The notes: a model not told the origin generated them from the letters alone. DNA of 64,000 bases from Bacteroidales bacterium UBA5072 (GCA_002415855.1 DIAS01000068.1:54291-118290), one strand, 5' to 3'. Positions 51,570 through 61,065 are shown, numbered from the stretch's first letter. A program made the numbers and translations.

Positions 51570-51587
51570 CCGGTGAACGTATTAAAA

Positions 51588-52661
51588 ATGAAGCCAGATA
51601 AAACCATCCTGCGGATCCTCATTCACATTGGCGGCTGGGTATTGCTGTATCTCCTCCCTCCTCTGGTATTACAAACTGAAGTGCGATTGCCGTCCAGTTT
51701 CGGCGATTTCATGTACTGGACCGTGGTGATCATTTTTTTCTACATCAACTATCTTTGGCTGATACCGAGGTACCTGTCCAAAAGGAGGTTTCTCCACTAC
51801 TTCCTCTTCATTTTCCTGATGCTGGTCTTTACATACTCTGCCAATGAAATGTATATCAGGCATGTGCACGCGGTGGAAGCCGCTAAACGAGGTGAGACCG
51901 AACCCAAAGAAAATGACCAGCCACGGAGAAAATACCCCCGGTTCAGGGGATACAATTCAGCACTCTTTTGTTTTGCACTGCTTGCATTGGGTACCAGCAT
52001 AAGGGTTTATGAAAACTGGTACGAGAATGAAAAACAAAAGAAAGAAATGGAAAATCAAAAGCTGGGCGCAGAATTAAGCCTGCTCAAGTCACAGATCAAT
52101 CCCCATTTCTTTTTTAACACCCTGAACAGCATTTATTCCCTGGCGATCATCAAATCGGACCGAACGCCTGAAGCAGTAGTGAAACTATCTGAAATCATGC
52201 GGTACATCATTTATGATACCGAGAGAAAACTGGTTCCGCTGTCCAAGGAAATCGAATACATCGCCAATTACATTGAATTACAGCGTTTGCGACTACCCGA
52301 TGAAATCAAAATAAAGTTCAAAACCGAGGTTGGTGAGGAAGAGGCAGTTATAGAACCATTGTTGCTTTTGCCATTTGTTGAAAATGCATTTAAGCATGGC
52401 GTTGATATTGAGAAGGGTGGGAAAATTGCAGTTATAATAACCCGCCGCGGGAACGAACTAAGGCTTCATGTGGAAAATCCGCTGACGGATATTGCTGGCA
52501 ACAATAAGAACGGACAATCGGGCGTCGGCATGAACAATACCCTGAAACGGCTCAGGTTGCTGTATCAGGATAATTTCAAATTTACCGCAGGACCGGTGAA
52601 AGCAAATTATGTAGTTGACCTTGTATTGAAATTAAAGGATAATGAGGTGTCTGATAGTTGA
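51588..52661 (+). CDS. LytS/YehU-type sensor histidine kinase
   Basis: 357 residues from ATG 51588. About four transmembrane segments (9-140) precede a coiled coil (ENEKQKKEMENQKLGAELSLLKSQ), then the His_kinase domain with His173 in QINPHFFFNTLNSIYSL and an ATPase part (LLLPFVENAFKHGVD; GVGMNNTLKRL). It is the sensor half of a two-component pair, overlapping the LytTR gene by 20 bases. Confidence 0.92.
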   Translation: MKPDKTILRILIHIGGWVLLYLLPPLVLQTEVRLPSSFGDFMYWTVVIIFFYINYLWLIPRYLSKRRFLHYFLFIFLMLVFTYSANEMYIRHVHAVEAAKRGETEPKENDQPRRKYPRFRGYNSALFCFALLALGTSIRVYENWYENEKQKKEMENQKLGAELSLLKSQINPHFFFNTLNSIYSLAIIKSDRTPEAVVKLSEIMRYIIYDTERKLVPLSKEIEYIANYIELQRLRLPDEIKIKFKTEVGEEEAVIEPLLLLPFVENAFKHGVDIEKGGKIAVIITRRGNELRLHVENPLTDIAGNNKNGQSGVGMNNTLKRLRLLYQDNFKFTAGPVKANYVVDLVLKLKDNEVSDS

Positions 52662-53346
52662 TGATGAACCCCTGGCCCAGCAGGTTATGGAGGAATTCGC
52701 AGGAAGGGTCCATTTCCTTGAAGTGGTTGGCAAATGCAACAGTGCCACTGAGGCCATAGAGGTATTGCGGAATACAAAAATAGATCTGATCTTTCTTGAT
52801 ATTCACATGCCCAGGTTATCAGGCCTTGACTTCATCAACAGTTTGCAGAATCCGCCATTATTCATCCTGGTAACCGCTTATTCGGAATATGCCCTGCAGG
52901 GTTTCAATGTCAATGCTACTGATTACCTGATGAAACCAGTTCCATTTGACAGATTCCTGAAAGCGGTGAACAAGGCTTATGAATTGTTCAGGTTAAGAAA
53001 CAAAACCACCCAAGATGCTGATCCTCCCGAACAGAAATATATTATGGTAAAATCCGGCTATCAGACCATGAAAGTACTAACTGATAATATCCTGTATATT
53101 GAAGGGCTGAAGGATTACGTTAAAATTCATACCGACGGCAAGAAGCCAATCCTTACCCTTCTGACCATGAAAGGTCTGGTGGCAAGTCTTCCCGCTTCAA
53201 AATTCCAGCGCATTCATAAATCTTTCATTGTGGCAATTGACCGCATCACCACCCTTTCGCGCAACCGGGTCATGATCGGGGACAAATGGATTCCGGTCGG
53301 CGAGAATTACCGCGAAGAATTTCGGAAAAGAATGTTCAATGATTAA
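52642..53346 (+). CDS. LytTR family response regulator
   Basis: 234 residues. Receiver domain (1-120) with LIVDDEPLAQQ, phosphoacceptor Asp53 in LIFLDIHMPRLSG and VTAYSEYALQGF. The C-terminal LytTR domain (about 133-230) has ILYIEGLKDYVKIHT and FQRIHKSFIVAIDRI, which binds direct-repeat DNA. It overlaps its kinase by 20 bases. It ends four bases into a convergent lipoprotein gene. Confidence 0.94.
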   Translation: MRCLIVDDEPLAQQVMEEFAGRVHFLEVVGKCNSATEAIEVLRNTKIDLIFLDIHMPRLSGLDFINSLQNPPLFILVTAYSEYALQGFNVNATDYLMKPVPFDRFLKAVNKAYELFRLRNKTTQDADPPEQKYIMVKSGYQTMKVLTDNILYIEGLKDYVKIHTDGKKPILTLLTMKGLVASLPASKFQRIHKSFIVAIDRITTLSRNRVMIGDKWIPVGENYREEFRKRMFND

Positions 53347-53828
53347 ATACTGCTCTTCACGAAGCACGATATCTTCCAATCCTTGCGGTCTTTCTCGAGC
53401 ACAACATAAATCAGGGCGACTGCCGTGGCCGGTGAGCCATAGTAAATCATGTTCTGTGTTTCTTTAACAATGGCCCAGGCGGTGCGGTCGATGACTTTTA
53501 TGGCAAGGAATTCCTTTTCTACTTTAAATTCACCAACGCCCTTCCAATCGATGTATTTGGTAACCGTATCAATTTCAGTGGACCGTTTATCCCATCCCTG
53601 GGTGATGTAATAAACAGAATCCTGGATATTAACCCGGGTCTGGTATTTATCATGGATAAAGTATTCCTTCTGTTTCTCAGGATCTTTATCAATCCAGGCC
53701 TGCGTTTCAGCGTTGATGACAGTCTTTATGGCCTCTTCATCCGACACATTATTTACTTTGGGTTTGCATGATGAAAAGAAAAACACCAGCAACAGGGCTG
53801 AGAAAATGATGGAAGCAATGTTTTTCAT
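53343..53828 (-). CDS. NTF2/SnoaL-like lipoprotein
   Basis: 161 residues. Lipobox FSSC, then EEAIKTVINAETQAWIDKDPEKQKEYFIHDKY, the N-terminal helix pattern of NTF2/DUF4440 proteins, and a mixed beta half ending VVLEKDRKDWKISCFVKSS. Probably a periplasmic or surface ligand-binding or stress protein; no enzyme function is claimed. It is convergent with the LytTR gene (4-base overlap). Confidence 0.7.
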   Translation of the reverse strand: MKNIASIIFSALLLVFFFSSCKPKVNNVSDEEAIKTVINAETQAWIDKDPEKQKEYFIHDKYQTRVNIQDSVYYITQGWDKRSTEIDTVTKYIDWKGVGEFKVEKEFLAIKVIDRTAWAIVKETQNMIYYGSPATAVALIYVVLEKDRKDWKISCFVKSSI

Positions 53829-54006
53829 GACTTTTGGTTTATGTTGTTTAAGATCAATGGTTCGGGCTCAGCTCATCCTTTCTTTACAGAAAGTTACTAA
53901 ATTCCAACACCAAAATCAAGGTTTGTTATAGTTAAGACAATGGGAAATGGCGAAATACTTACGAAGGGAGGCAGGTTGTGCGTTGCGGGTATTGTGATGA
54001 AGGCCG

Positions 54007-54570
54007 CTATTGTTCCAGCTGGTCCACAATAAAACCGAGTTTATCAGGATGATCCCGGATCATCATATTCCTGTCGTATTTCAGCAACCTGAACCAGATC
54101 AGCAGGTCTCCAAAACCACCTGCAGTCAGGAGGAGACCAAAAGTACAGATCCAGTGCACACCGGTAACAAGGGCAAAAACCAGGGGCACCAGACCAAGGA
54201 TAATGATTGGCGCCAGACCGGCACGTCTGTAATGCTTCACCCTCACCGGTTCTTTGCAATGACAGTAAACGGCACCCATTTCCAGACTCGCGCCAAATTT
54301 TACCGCCCTGAAACCAGCAGGAGCATACCAGGCGAAAATAAACCCGTGTATCAGTTCATGCAGGACAATGGCCAGAAGTACCGCGGCATATTTCATCCAG
54401 ACGGGCATATTCACCTGTAATATCCCCGGTTTCCCTTCCCAGAAAATATCAAAGAGTTTTTCACCGCCGATAAAGAAAGGAATGATGATGGAAATTAGGA
54501 TAATGGACAGTTTCTGTCCATCAAAGGTTATTTCCCGGGAGTTTACTCCTTCACATACCTCCCCACCCAT
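54007..54570 (-). CDS. DUF3267-type membrane zinc metalloprotease-like protein
   Basis: 187 residues with several membrane helices. LHELIHGFIFAWY carries H71-E-L-I-H75, the zincin motif of DUF3267. A third ligand was not assigned. The family resembles site-2-type peptidases but its targets are unknown. Its first 28 bases lie inside the CoA-binding gene on the same strand. Confidence 0.8.
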   Translation of the reverse strand: MGGEVCEGVNSREITFDGQKLSIILISIIIPFFIGGEKLFDIFWEGKPGILQVNMPVWMKYAAVLLAIVLHELIHGFIFAWYAPAGFRAVKFGASLEMGAVYCHCKEPVRVKHYRRAGLAPIIILGLVPLVFALVTGVHWICTFGLLLTAGGFGDLLIWFRLLKYDRNMMIRDHPDKLGFIVDQLEQ

Positions 54571-54995
54571 CTTGAGATCGTCTGATGGAACTTATGAATT
54601 CCCCGTGGATCGGCATACATGAGAAAGCAGGCTTTTGAAACCAGGTTGATATCTTTCTCCTTTGCCAGATCAAGCGCTTCCCGTGTTTCACAACCATTCT
54701 GGATCCAGATGTTCTTGATGCCCTTTGATATGGCTTGCTCCAGCACCTTCCCTGTATCACGCCTATGGGTAACGATCAGCAGATTCTGCGTGCCTCCGTC
54801 CAATTCCGCAACAGAACCAAGGCACACATGATCACCTATTCTGCCTCCCTGAGGATTAATGGGGACAATCTCAAATCCCTTTTCTAACAATGTTCGGAAC
54901 AGGATATTGCCGAATTTTTTAGGATTCCGCGAAACACCGGCTATAGCAAGCTTTTTGCCTTGCAGGAAATTATCGATGGTCTGCCTGGAGGTCAT
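54543..54995 (-). CDS. CoA-binding domain protein (YccU type)
   Basis: 150 residues, a single Rossmann-like CoA_binding domain: KKLAIAGVSRNPKKFGNILFRTLLEKGFEIVPINPQGGRI, LLIVTHRRDTGKVLEQAISKGIKNIWIQNGCE. It is related to the CoA-binding part of succinyl-CoA synthetase. Physiological role unknown. It overlaps the DUF3267 gene by 28 bases. Confidence 0.88.
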   Translation of the reverse strand: MTSRQTIDNFLQGKKLAIAGVSRNPKKFGNILFRTLLEKGFEIVPINPQGGRIGDHVCLGSVAELDGGTQNLLIVTHRRDTGKVLEQAISKGIKNIWIQNGCETREALDLAKEKDINLVSKACFLMYADPRGIHKFHQTISRWVGRYVKE

Positions 54996-55053
54996 GATTT
55001 GAGGATTTACAATTCGTGCAGAAAATTACAAATAAGTATTCTCAAAAAAAAAT

Positions 55054-56286
55054 CTATCCGTTTTCTTTGACCAAAGGATTCCTGACCATGCCAATAAACA
55101 ATATGGTACCTGTTTTTATCTCCCGGATGGCAAATAAGAACGGACGATTGACGTTAAACATAACATTTCCGGGAAACGCAGTCAACTCAACCTCCACCGA
55201 TGTTACTGCCGCCGCCTCAGTTCCTTCCTCATTTACCTCAACAAAGGATTTATGAAGCACTTTGGAAATGAGCAGATCCCCGGTGCCATTAATTTTTGAG
55301 AAATCCGCCTCGCCGGTGAAGACTATACCCATGCCCATGGCTTCCAGTTCGTCGTTCAGTTCGTTACGGTATGAATACGAGAATCGGGGCAGGTGCAGGG
55401 TAACATTTGTCTCTTCCAGTGAACCGGTCCATTCATCCCACTTTTCGGGTGCAAGCTCATGGATAATATCATCCGGAGAATGGCCGGCCAGCGGCAACAA
55501 CACGAGCATACTGAAATTGCCCTGCCCGTATGGAAGCTCAACCATTGAAAACAACTCATTGGAAGTCAGGCGCAGGGCAGTTGTCTGTTTCATGACCGGA
55601 ACCTTTACCAGGGACCCGTCAGGCAAATAAAAAGACCCGTCAGTTGTACTCGCCTCATCAAATTCACTTTTCCAGATGCCCTTGAAATAAATGGCATTGA
55701 TAAGATACATTACCGCCTGAGCAGGTATCTGTTCGATGATTGTAGTAATTCTCTCATGAGTTTTGGCGCTGACCCAGTCATTGATCACACCCGGTGCACC
55801 GGGTGAATCAAAATCAAGTGATTTAACCTGGGCATCATAATACTCCTGGTTAATGCTGATAAAATCAGGCAGCACGGTAAAATCTTCCCTGTACCATATC
55901 GAATTGGCAATTTCAAGGGTAACCCTTGGATCTATGGAAACAAGCGCATTGATCAGACTTTTATAGCTTGTATTGATTTCATCAATTGAAAATCCCTGCT
56001 TCTTCAGAGCATTTTCCATGGCGGTTTTTGTTTCTCCATCAGCACCATTGTAAGTCATGGCCAAAGCCAGCGATACACTCGTAGGCGAAATGAACAGGTT
56101 TGTTGCTTCTGTATCACAGGCTGCAGCCTGCTGAAACAGTTCCAGGCCGAAGGCATTGTCGGATCTGATAATATCACCGGTGGTTTTGCTGATAATGATT
56201 TCCCTGGGGCCCAGTTGCTCACCTGGATTCTTCTCACAGGAAAAGATTGTGGCAGCCATTATCAGCAGACAAGCTTTTTGTTTCAT
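55054..56286 (-). CDS. Lipoprotein serpin (serine protease inhibitor family)
   Basis: 410 residues. Signal and lipobox TIFSC, then a full serpin fold: NLFISPTSVSLALAMTYNGADGET, LINAIYFKGIWKSEF, and the C-terminal FNVNRPFLFAIREIKTGTILFIG with VRNP. The hinge E353-E-G-T-E-A-A-A-V-T fits the inhibitory pattern (short residues at P12-P10), placing P1 at Thr369 and P1' at Ala370. It would trap elastase- or papain-like proteases as a suicide substrate, on the cell surface. Bacterial serpins are uncommon and patchy. Confidence 0.93.
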   Translation of the reverse strand: MKQKACLLIMAATIFSCEKNPGEQLGPREIIISKTTGDIIRSDNAFGLELFQQAAACDTEATNLFISPTSVSLALAMTYNGADGETKTAMENALKKQGFSIDEINTSYKSLINALVSIDPRVTLEIANSIWYREDFTVLPDFISINQEYYDAQVKSLDFDSPGAPGVINDWVSAKTHERITTIIEQIPAQAVMYLINAIYFKGIWKSEFDEASTTDGSFYLPDGSLVKVPVMKQTTALRLTSNELFSMVELPYGQGNFSMLVLLPLAGHSPDDIIHELAPEKWDEWTGSLEETNVTLHLPRFSYSYRNELNDELEAMGMGIVFTGEADFSKINGTGDLLISKVLHKSFVEVNEEGTEAAAVTSVEVELTAFPGNVMFNVNRPFLFAIREIKTGTILFIGMVRNPLVKENG

Positions 56287-56491
56287 CGCAGTGGGTTTTG
56301 GTTATTGTAAAGTATTGATGTGTTCTGTGTAATTTTGGTTGCTTCAGGAAGTGAAAGGATTTGATGAAAATATACCCTTCTGCCATTACTTTTTTCAATT
56401 CTTAACGTATATCTCACAACCGGATTAAAAAACAAAGACCTATGATAGGCCACCCTGCAAATAGCTGGCCTGAATTCTGTAAAATTAATAC

Positions 56492-56908
56492 ATGATAATT
56501 ATGGATCGGATTACCTTGTACGAAGACAAAAATCTCAAACTTGATTATGTCAGTGAAGGGAATTACCTGCATGAAACCTGGTGGGGTATTACCCTGAAGG
56601 ATACGTTCGAAAAGCTGATGAATGTGATTGCCAAGTCTCTAAACGAACACAATGCCGATGGTGTTTTGCTGGATACCCGTGAGCACAAGGGTCTGGGGCC
56701 CGAAGCCCAGGAATATGCCGCCAGAACAATCGGCGAGTATGCAAAGAAACATGGTAAGTTCAAGGAGGCGATCGTCATGCCCAAAGATGTATTCTCGGCA
56801 TTCTCGGTAGAAAACTATTCCAAAAAAGTATCAAAGGATAATCCGGTCGAGGTTAAGTTTTTTGGTTCCATTGACAAAGCGGTGGAATGGTTGAGAAGTA
56901 CTAATTGA
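56492..56908 (+). CDS. STAS/SpoIIAA-like protein
   Basis: 138 residues, ATG 56492 with an internal ATG at 56501. ITLYEDKNLKLDYVSEGNYLHETWWG, DGVLLDTREHKGLGPEAQEYAARTIGEYAK, and FFGSIDKAVEWLRS give the look of a STAS-like/DUF fold used in sensing. No catalytic residues are recognised. Single gene. Confidence 0.6.
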   Translation: MIIMDRITLYEDKNLKLDYVSEGNYLHETWWGITLKDTFEKLMNVIAKSLNEHNADGVLLDTREHKGLGPEAQEYAARTIGEYAKKHGKFKEAIVMPKDVFSAFSVENYSKKVSKDNPVEVKFFGSIDKAVEWLRSTN

Positions 56909-56991
56909 AACGACAATCAAGAACCTGCAAATTAATCCGGTTCAAGGTCCTAACCACCAGGAAGGTAACTGTCAGACCCTTGAATCCTGAC

Positions 56992-57468
56992 TCACAGGCT
57001 GTCCTGGTGCAGGGTACCTGGCAGTGATCCACGGAGAATCCTTAATCCCCGTTCAATGCCCGACCTTCTTTTGCCTTCATCTTCTCCCGGGTGTGTGCAT
57101 AAAGGCAGCAGTTCCTCTATCCTGCTTTCCAACAGATCAAGGAATTCTGCAAACGTTATTATCGAATCCTTCTCCCGGCCTGTTAATTTCAATAACCTTT
57201 GGTCGAGATCATCATTGTATTGTTGTTTCGACACCGGAAATTCCAACTGTGGCAATATATCATCGCATAAACCTTCACCGGTGAGGTGCATACATGGTTT
57301 GCACAGGTCATCTGCCCCGACTACAAGCTGAATTTCCTGTACCATACCATCCATTATTTTTTGTGTGATACTATGCTGGTCATGTCCATAGGGATGAGGC
57401 GCAACAGGTCTGCCCTGCCCGATGTTGCGGATGATGTCGATAAGATGGTGGGGGCGGAGCCGTAACAT
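56992..57468 (-). CDS. DUF1284 protein
   Basis: 158 residues starting LRLRPHHLIDIIR, the DUF1284 signature with an RPHH pair, then DDLCKPC and a later single Cys (GLCDDI) that could bind a metal or Fe-S cluster. Function unknown; a small cytoplasmic protein. Confidence 0.78.
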   Translation of the reverse strand: MLRLRPHHLIDIIRNIGQGRPVAPHPYGHDQHSITQKIMDGMVQEIQLVVGADDLCKPCMHLTGEGLCDDILPQLEFPVSKQQYNDDLDQRLLKLTGREKDSIITFAEFLDLLESRIEELLPLCTHPGEDEGKRRSGIERGLRILRGSLPGTLHQDSL

Positions 57469-57556
57469 GCTTCTGATAAAATTTCCCGGGTGGTTAGCTT
57501 TCAGGTTTAAAATTAATTGCTATTATTGATACGAGGTTCAGTGTACCCGGAAATTT

Positions 57557-58948
57557 ATGAAAAAAGCACCCATTATTTTCGTTCTTTTCTTATTCAATAT
57601 GGCAGTCAGCATTGCACAAGGCCCTCCCATTGGTGCAATACGTTCACTCGACAACAACCAAGCCCTGGCTGAGGATAGCACTGACTGGAAGTTACATCGT
57701 GCCATCAAAGAGATTCCGCTCCAGAGAGGCAATCCTGGTATTTCGGTGTCCTTTGGCGGTGAAGTACGGGAACAATTACGCTATTACAACCATGTGAACT
57801 TCGGTGATGTGGATTCAGGGGTCAGTGACAGGGATCTCTATCTTCAGCAGCGGTACATGCTGCATACCAATATACAGGTACATCGTTTTCTCCGTTTCTT
57901 TGTACAATTCAACAGCTGTCGCGCCACCGGCAAGAACACCGAGACGCCCCAGACTGACCGTGATGACCTGGGCGTCATGCAGGTTTTTGCCGATCTTAAT
58001 ATGCATGTACCTTCAGCATTGCGTTTGCGACTGGGCCGTCAGGAATTTCTTTACGGACAGGACCGCATGCTGGGTTTACGCGACGGGCCGACTGTGCGGC
58101 AAACCTTTGACGGCGCACGACTGACACTTGCCACAAAAAAGGTTGCCGGTGATCTCTTTTTTGTGGTCCCGGTTTCTTATGAACCCGGAATATTCGACAA
58201 TACCTGGCGCACGCATGAATATGTTCTGGCCAGCTACTGGATACTGCCCCTGCCTAAAGACCGTGCCCTTGATTTTTATTATTTCGGTGTGCAATTTCAC
58301 AACTCGACCTATGCCAATGATACTGCCGATGAAAACCGGCATTCATTAGGAATCAGGCTCAGCAAGGGCAGCGGTTCGTTCACCTACGATGCCGAGTTCA
58401 CCTGCCAGTTCGGGCAATTCGGGCAACAGGATATCCGTGCCTGGCAGCTGGCTTCACAGATCTCTTACAGCTGGCAGCAATACTGGTGGCGACCCAGGTT
58501 ATCGGTCAGGGAAGGCTTGTACAGCGGAGACAGGGAGCCGGCAGACGGCACCATAAACACTTTCCGGCCAGTTTCAACAAAATCACCCGTGCATGACATG
58601 ATTGGTGCCGGTTCAGCCAACCTTCTCATTTTGGCACCTGAGGCAGAGATCACCCTGTCGAGTAAACTTGTGTTCACCATGCGTTACATGGCTTTCTGGA
58701 GGTTATCGGGGAATGACGGCGTTTACCCTCCCGATGTCCGGAAGATGCTCCGGGGAACGGATGTATCAGGCGCGGAGCTTGGAAAGGAAATCAGCCGGGG
58801 CGCCACCGCTGAATTTATGTACACACCCAACAAACATGTGGTTATATGGATCTATTACGGATATCTGCTAGCCGGGGAGTATATCCGCAACACAGGATCA
58901 GGCAGGAATATGGAGGCTTTTTCGTTGAGGGCAGCCTATAAATTCTGA
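57557..58948 (+). CDS. Alginate export (AlgE)-like outer-membrane porin
   Basis: 463 residues. Signal ending SIAQ, then a beta barrel with GEVREQLRYYNHVNFG, LRLGRQEFLYGQDRMLGLRDGPTVRQTFDGARL (the AlgE/AprX type signature), a long antiparallel barrel and the terminal SLRAAYKF. It likely forms a channel for anionic or sugar-like solutes. It precedes a DUF1080 gene that has its own promoter box. Confidence 0.83.
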   Translation: MKKAPIIFVLFLFNMAVSIAQGPPIGAIRSLDNNQALAEDSTDWKLHRAIKEIPLQRGNPGISVSFGGEVREQLRYYNHVNFGDVDSGVSDRDLYLQQRYMLHTNIQVHRFLRFFVQFNSCRATGKNTETPQTDRDDLGVMQVFADLNMHVPSALRLRLGRQEFLYGQDRMLGLRDGPTVRQTFDGARLTLATKKVAGDLFFVVPVSYEPGIFDNTWRTHEYVLASYWILPLPKDRALDFYYFGVQFHNSTYANDTADENRHSLGIRLSKGSGSFTYDAEFTCQFGQFGQQDIRAWQLASQISYSWQQYWWRPRLSVREGLYSGDREPADGTINTFRPVSTKSPVHDMIGAGSANLLILAPEAEITLSSKLVFTMRYMAFWRLSGNDGVYPPDVRKMLRGTDVSGAELGKEISRGATAEFMYTPNKHVVIWIYYGYLLAGEYIRNTGSGRNMEAFSLRAAYKF

Positions 58949-58956
58949 TTAAACCC

Positions 58957-58964
58957 TATCTTTG
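58957..58964 (+). promoter_or_regulatory. Promoter -7 box (TATCTTTG) of the DUF1080 gene
   Basis: TATCTTTG fits TAnnTTTG, 23 bases before ATG 58987. Confidence 0.5.
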
Positions 58965-58986
58965 ATAAAGTATAAAACATAATCAT

Positions 58987-59628
58987 ATGAAAATCCGCGG
59001 TTTCTTAATTTTTTTGTTATATACCGCTTTTGGCGGATTGTTGATGGCTCAGAAAAGCCAGTGTGTACCTGATAATTATGTCAGCCTTTTCAATGGGAAA
59101 GATCTCAATGGCTGGATACTTTTCCTGAAGGATCCTGCGGTGGACCCCGCGACAGTTTTCACTGTGAAGGATGCAGCCATACATATCACCGGAAATCCTT
59201 TTGGGTACATGCGTACCAGGGAACAATACGGAAATTACAGACTTTACCTGGAGTGGCGCTGGCCATCTGAACCCACCAACAGCGGCGTTTTCATCCACGC
59301 CCAGGAACCCGATACCATCTGGCCTGCATGCTTTGAATGCCAGCTTAAGGCTGGATATGCAGGTGATCTCATTTGCATGGGAGGAACCGATATGACTGAA
59401 AGGACCGACAAAACTAAAATTGTGGTTGGTAAGAAGGCAGCTTCCAATGAGTTGCCTGCGGGTGAATGGAATACGCTGGAAGTGATTTGCATGGGCAATA
59501 CCATCGAAATACTCGTGAATGGTTTATTACAGAACAAAGCCACAGGAATTACCCAATCAAAAGGTCACATATGTCTTCAAAGCGAGGGCAAGGATATTGA
59601 GTTCCGGAGTATCCACTTAATCAGGTAA
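58987..59628 (+). CDS. DUF1080 (3-keto-disaccharide hydrolase-like) secreted protein
   Basis: 213 residues. Signal peptide ending LMAQ, then YVSLFNGKDLNGWILFLKD, SGVFIHAQEPDTIWPACFECQLKAGYAGDLI and TLEVICMGNTIEILVNGLL, a concanavalin-like jelly roll. Some DUF1080 members cleave 3-keto-glycosides. It is a single small secreted hydrolase. Confidence 0.85.
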   Translation: MKIRGFLIFLLYTAFGGLLMAQKSQCVPDNYVSLFNGKDLNGWILFLKDPAVDPATVFTVKDAAIHITGNPFGYMRTREQYGNYRLYLEWRWPSEPTNSGVFIHAQEPDTIWPACFECQLKAGYAGDLICMGGTDMTERTDKTKIVVGKKAASNELPAGEWNTLEVICMGNTIEILVNGLLQNKATGITQSKGHICLQSEGKDIEFRSIHLIR

Positions 59629-59648
59629 TAATCACCGGAGCCCGGCTT

Positions 59649-60320
59649 TCATTCAACTGAAGCTATCACAACCACCATTTCGCCGCGTGGCGGATGTTTT
59701 GTGAAGTGCTCTATCAGTCCGGTAAAGGTACCCCTGACGGTTTCCTCATGGAGCTTCGACAGTTCACGCGATACGGCACACCGTCTATCATTTCCCATGA
59801 CCTGTTGCAGCTCGCGTAAAGTCTTTAAGATCCGGTGAGGGGATTCATACAGCACGATTGTGCGCAATTCCCCCGCTAATATGGCTAATCTTGTTTTCCT
59901 GCCCTTCTTGTGCGGGAGAAAACCTTCGAAACAGAACTTATCGCTTGGAAAACCTGAGTTTACCAGGGCAGGGATCAGCGCAGTAGCACCCGGCAGGCAT
60001 TCCACGGCAATGCCTTTTTCAATGCAGGCACGGACCAGCATAAAGCCCGGATCGGAAATGGAGGGCGTGCCGGCGTCACTGACCAGGGCCATGGTTTCGC
60101 CGGCAGCAATGCGGTCAGCCAGTTCCGCAGTTTTGAGATGTTCGTTGAAAACATGGTATGACTGGAGGTGTGTACTGATCTGGTAATGGTTGAATAGCTT
60201 CCGTGTTGTCCGTGTATCCTCGGCCAGGACAAGGTTAACCTCTCTGAGAACCCGCAGGGCACGGAGTGTAATATCTTCCAGATTGCCGATAGGAGTAGGT
60301 ACAATAAAAAGCTTACTCAT
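59649..60320 (-). CDS. rsmI: 16S rRNA (cytidine1402-2'-O)-methyltransferase RsmI
   Basis: 223 residues. TPIGNLEDITLRALRVLREV, AEDTRTTRKL, SDAGTPSISDPG and the C-terminal ELSKLHEETVRGT are the family's conserved blocks for SAM and 16S rRNA binding. It modifies C1402 in the decoding centre. Its start overlaps the hypothetical gene's stop by 8 bases. Confidence 0.95.
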   Translation of the reverse strand: MSKLFIVPTPIGNLEDITLRALRVLREVNLVLAEDTRTTRKLFNHYQISTHLQSYHVFNEHLKTAELADRIAAGETMALVSDAGTPSISDPGFMLVRACIEKGIAVECLPGATALIPALVNSGFPSDKFCFEGFLPHKKGRKTRLAILAGELRTIVLYESPHRILKTLRELQQVMGNDRRCAVSRELSKLHEETVRGTFTGLIEHFTKHPPRGEMVVVIASVE

Positions 60321-60918
60321 GCCGGCCTTTGATGAATTTACGACGGATCACATCGAGCAGTTGCTGAACCGCTTCACTGTCCATATCCCAGTTGAAATGC
60401 TGGATCATATAGTTGTAAGCGTCATTGAAACTCGTGGCATTGTTCAGTATTCCGATGGTGTTTTCAAAAGCGGCTGCATCATTTTTGAACAACTCCCTGA
60501 TGAAGGTAAACCGGTCATTTATGCCAATGGCTGTCAGCAGGTTGTTGACAGGCCTGGCATATGCCAGTGTTTCTCCTTCCTTGGCAAAAGCGGGGTGGAG
60601 ACTTTCATGGAGGGTTGTTCCTCCTTTGAACTGGTCGGAAAGGGTCTGAACGTGGGAAGGTGCAGCGGCAGGGGCAGCGGCAGGAGCAGGTGAGGGAGTA
60701 TTAACTGTCACCTTTTTATCTGTTGCACTTACTGTAGTTGCCGGAACATCTTTTTCCTTCCTCATCATCAGCATCAGTTCATAGAGATTCCTGAGTTTTT
60801 GAAGGGTCAGGTCAATTTCAACAGCAGGAATATCTTCCTGGTCAGGGAAACCCCGGACCAGATCCTCAATCTCACGCAGGCTTTCCAGTGCTGCTCCCAG
60901 GGTATGCCGGTAGCTCAT
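60313..60918 (-). CDS. Conserved hypothetical protein with Ala/Pro linker, next to rsmI
   Basis: 201 residues from ATG 60918 (MSYRHTLGAALESLREIED); an open frame 23 codons longer has a poor N-terminus. The N-terminal half is a helical, coiled-coil-like segment; residues about 87-100 are almost only Ala and Pro; the C-terminal 95 residues are helical and polar (YARPVNNLLTAIGINDRFTFIRELF). Function is not known; it is translationally linked with rsmI. Confidence 0.65.
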   Translation of the reverse strand: MSYRHTLGAALESLREIEDLVRGFPDQEDIPAVEIDLTLQKLRNLYELMLMMRKEKDVPATTVSATDKKVTVNTPSPAPAAAPAAAPSHVQTLSDQFKGGTTLHESLHPAFAKEGETLAYARPVNNLLTAIGINDRFTFIRELFKNDAAAFENTIGILNNATSFNDAYNYMIQHFNWDMDSEAVQQLLDVIRRKFIKGRHE

Positions 60919-60960
60919 CTTTTTTACATATTTTTGTAAAAGTAGAAAAATTAGTTGATC

Positions 60961-61030
60961 GTTAATAGTCGACAGGTAATAGTTCACAGTAGCTTATCAG
61001 TTTTTCGCTTTTCATTTTTCACAGTTCACT
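60961..61030. repeat. Heptad-periodic tract between two divergent genes
   Basis: Ten 7-base units in one frame: GTTAATA, GTCGACA, GGTAATA, GTTCACA, GTAGCTT, ATCAGTT, TTTCGCT, TTTCATT, TTTCACA, GTTCACT. Fills most of the gap between the hypothetical gene and the DUF5020 gene. Confidence 0.6.
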
Positions 61031-61065
61031 GATTGCCTATTCTTGCCGTTCAATATAAACGATAA

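Noticed and set aside
51567..51587. A TTG start for the sensor kinase
   Set aside because: The TTG is part of the -7 box TATCTTTG; ATG 51588 is more plausible.
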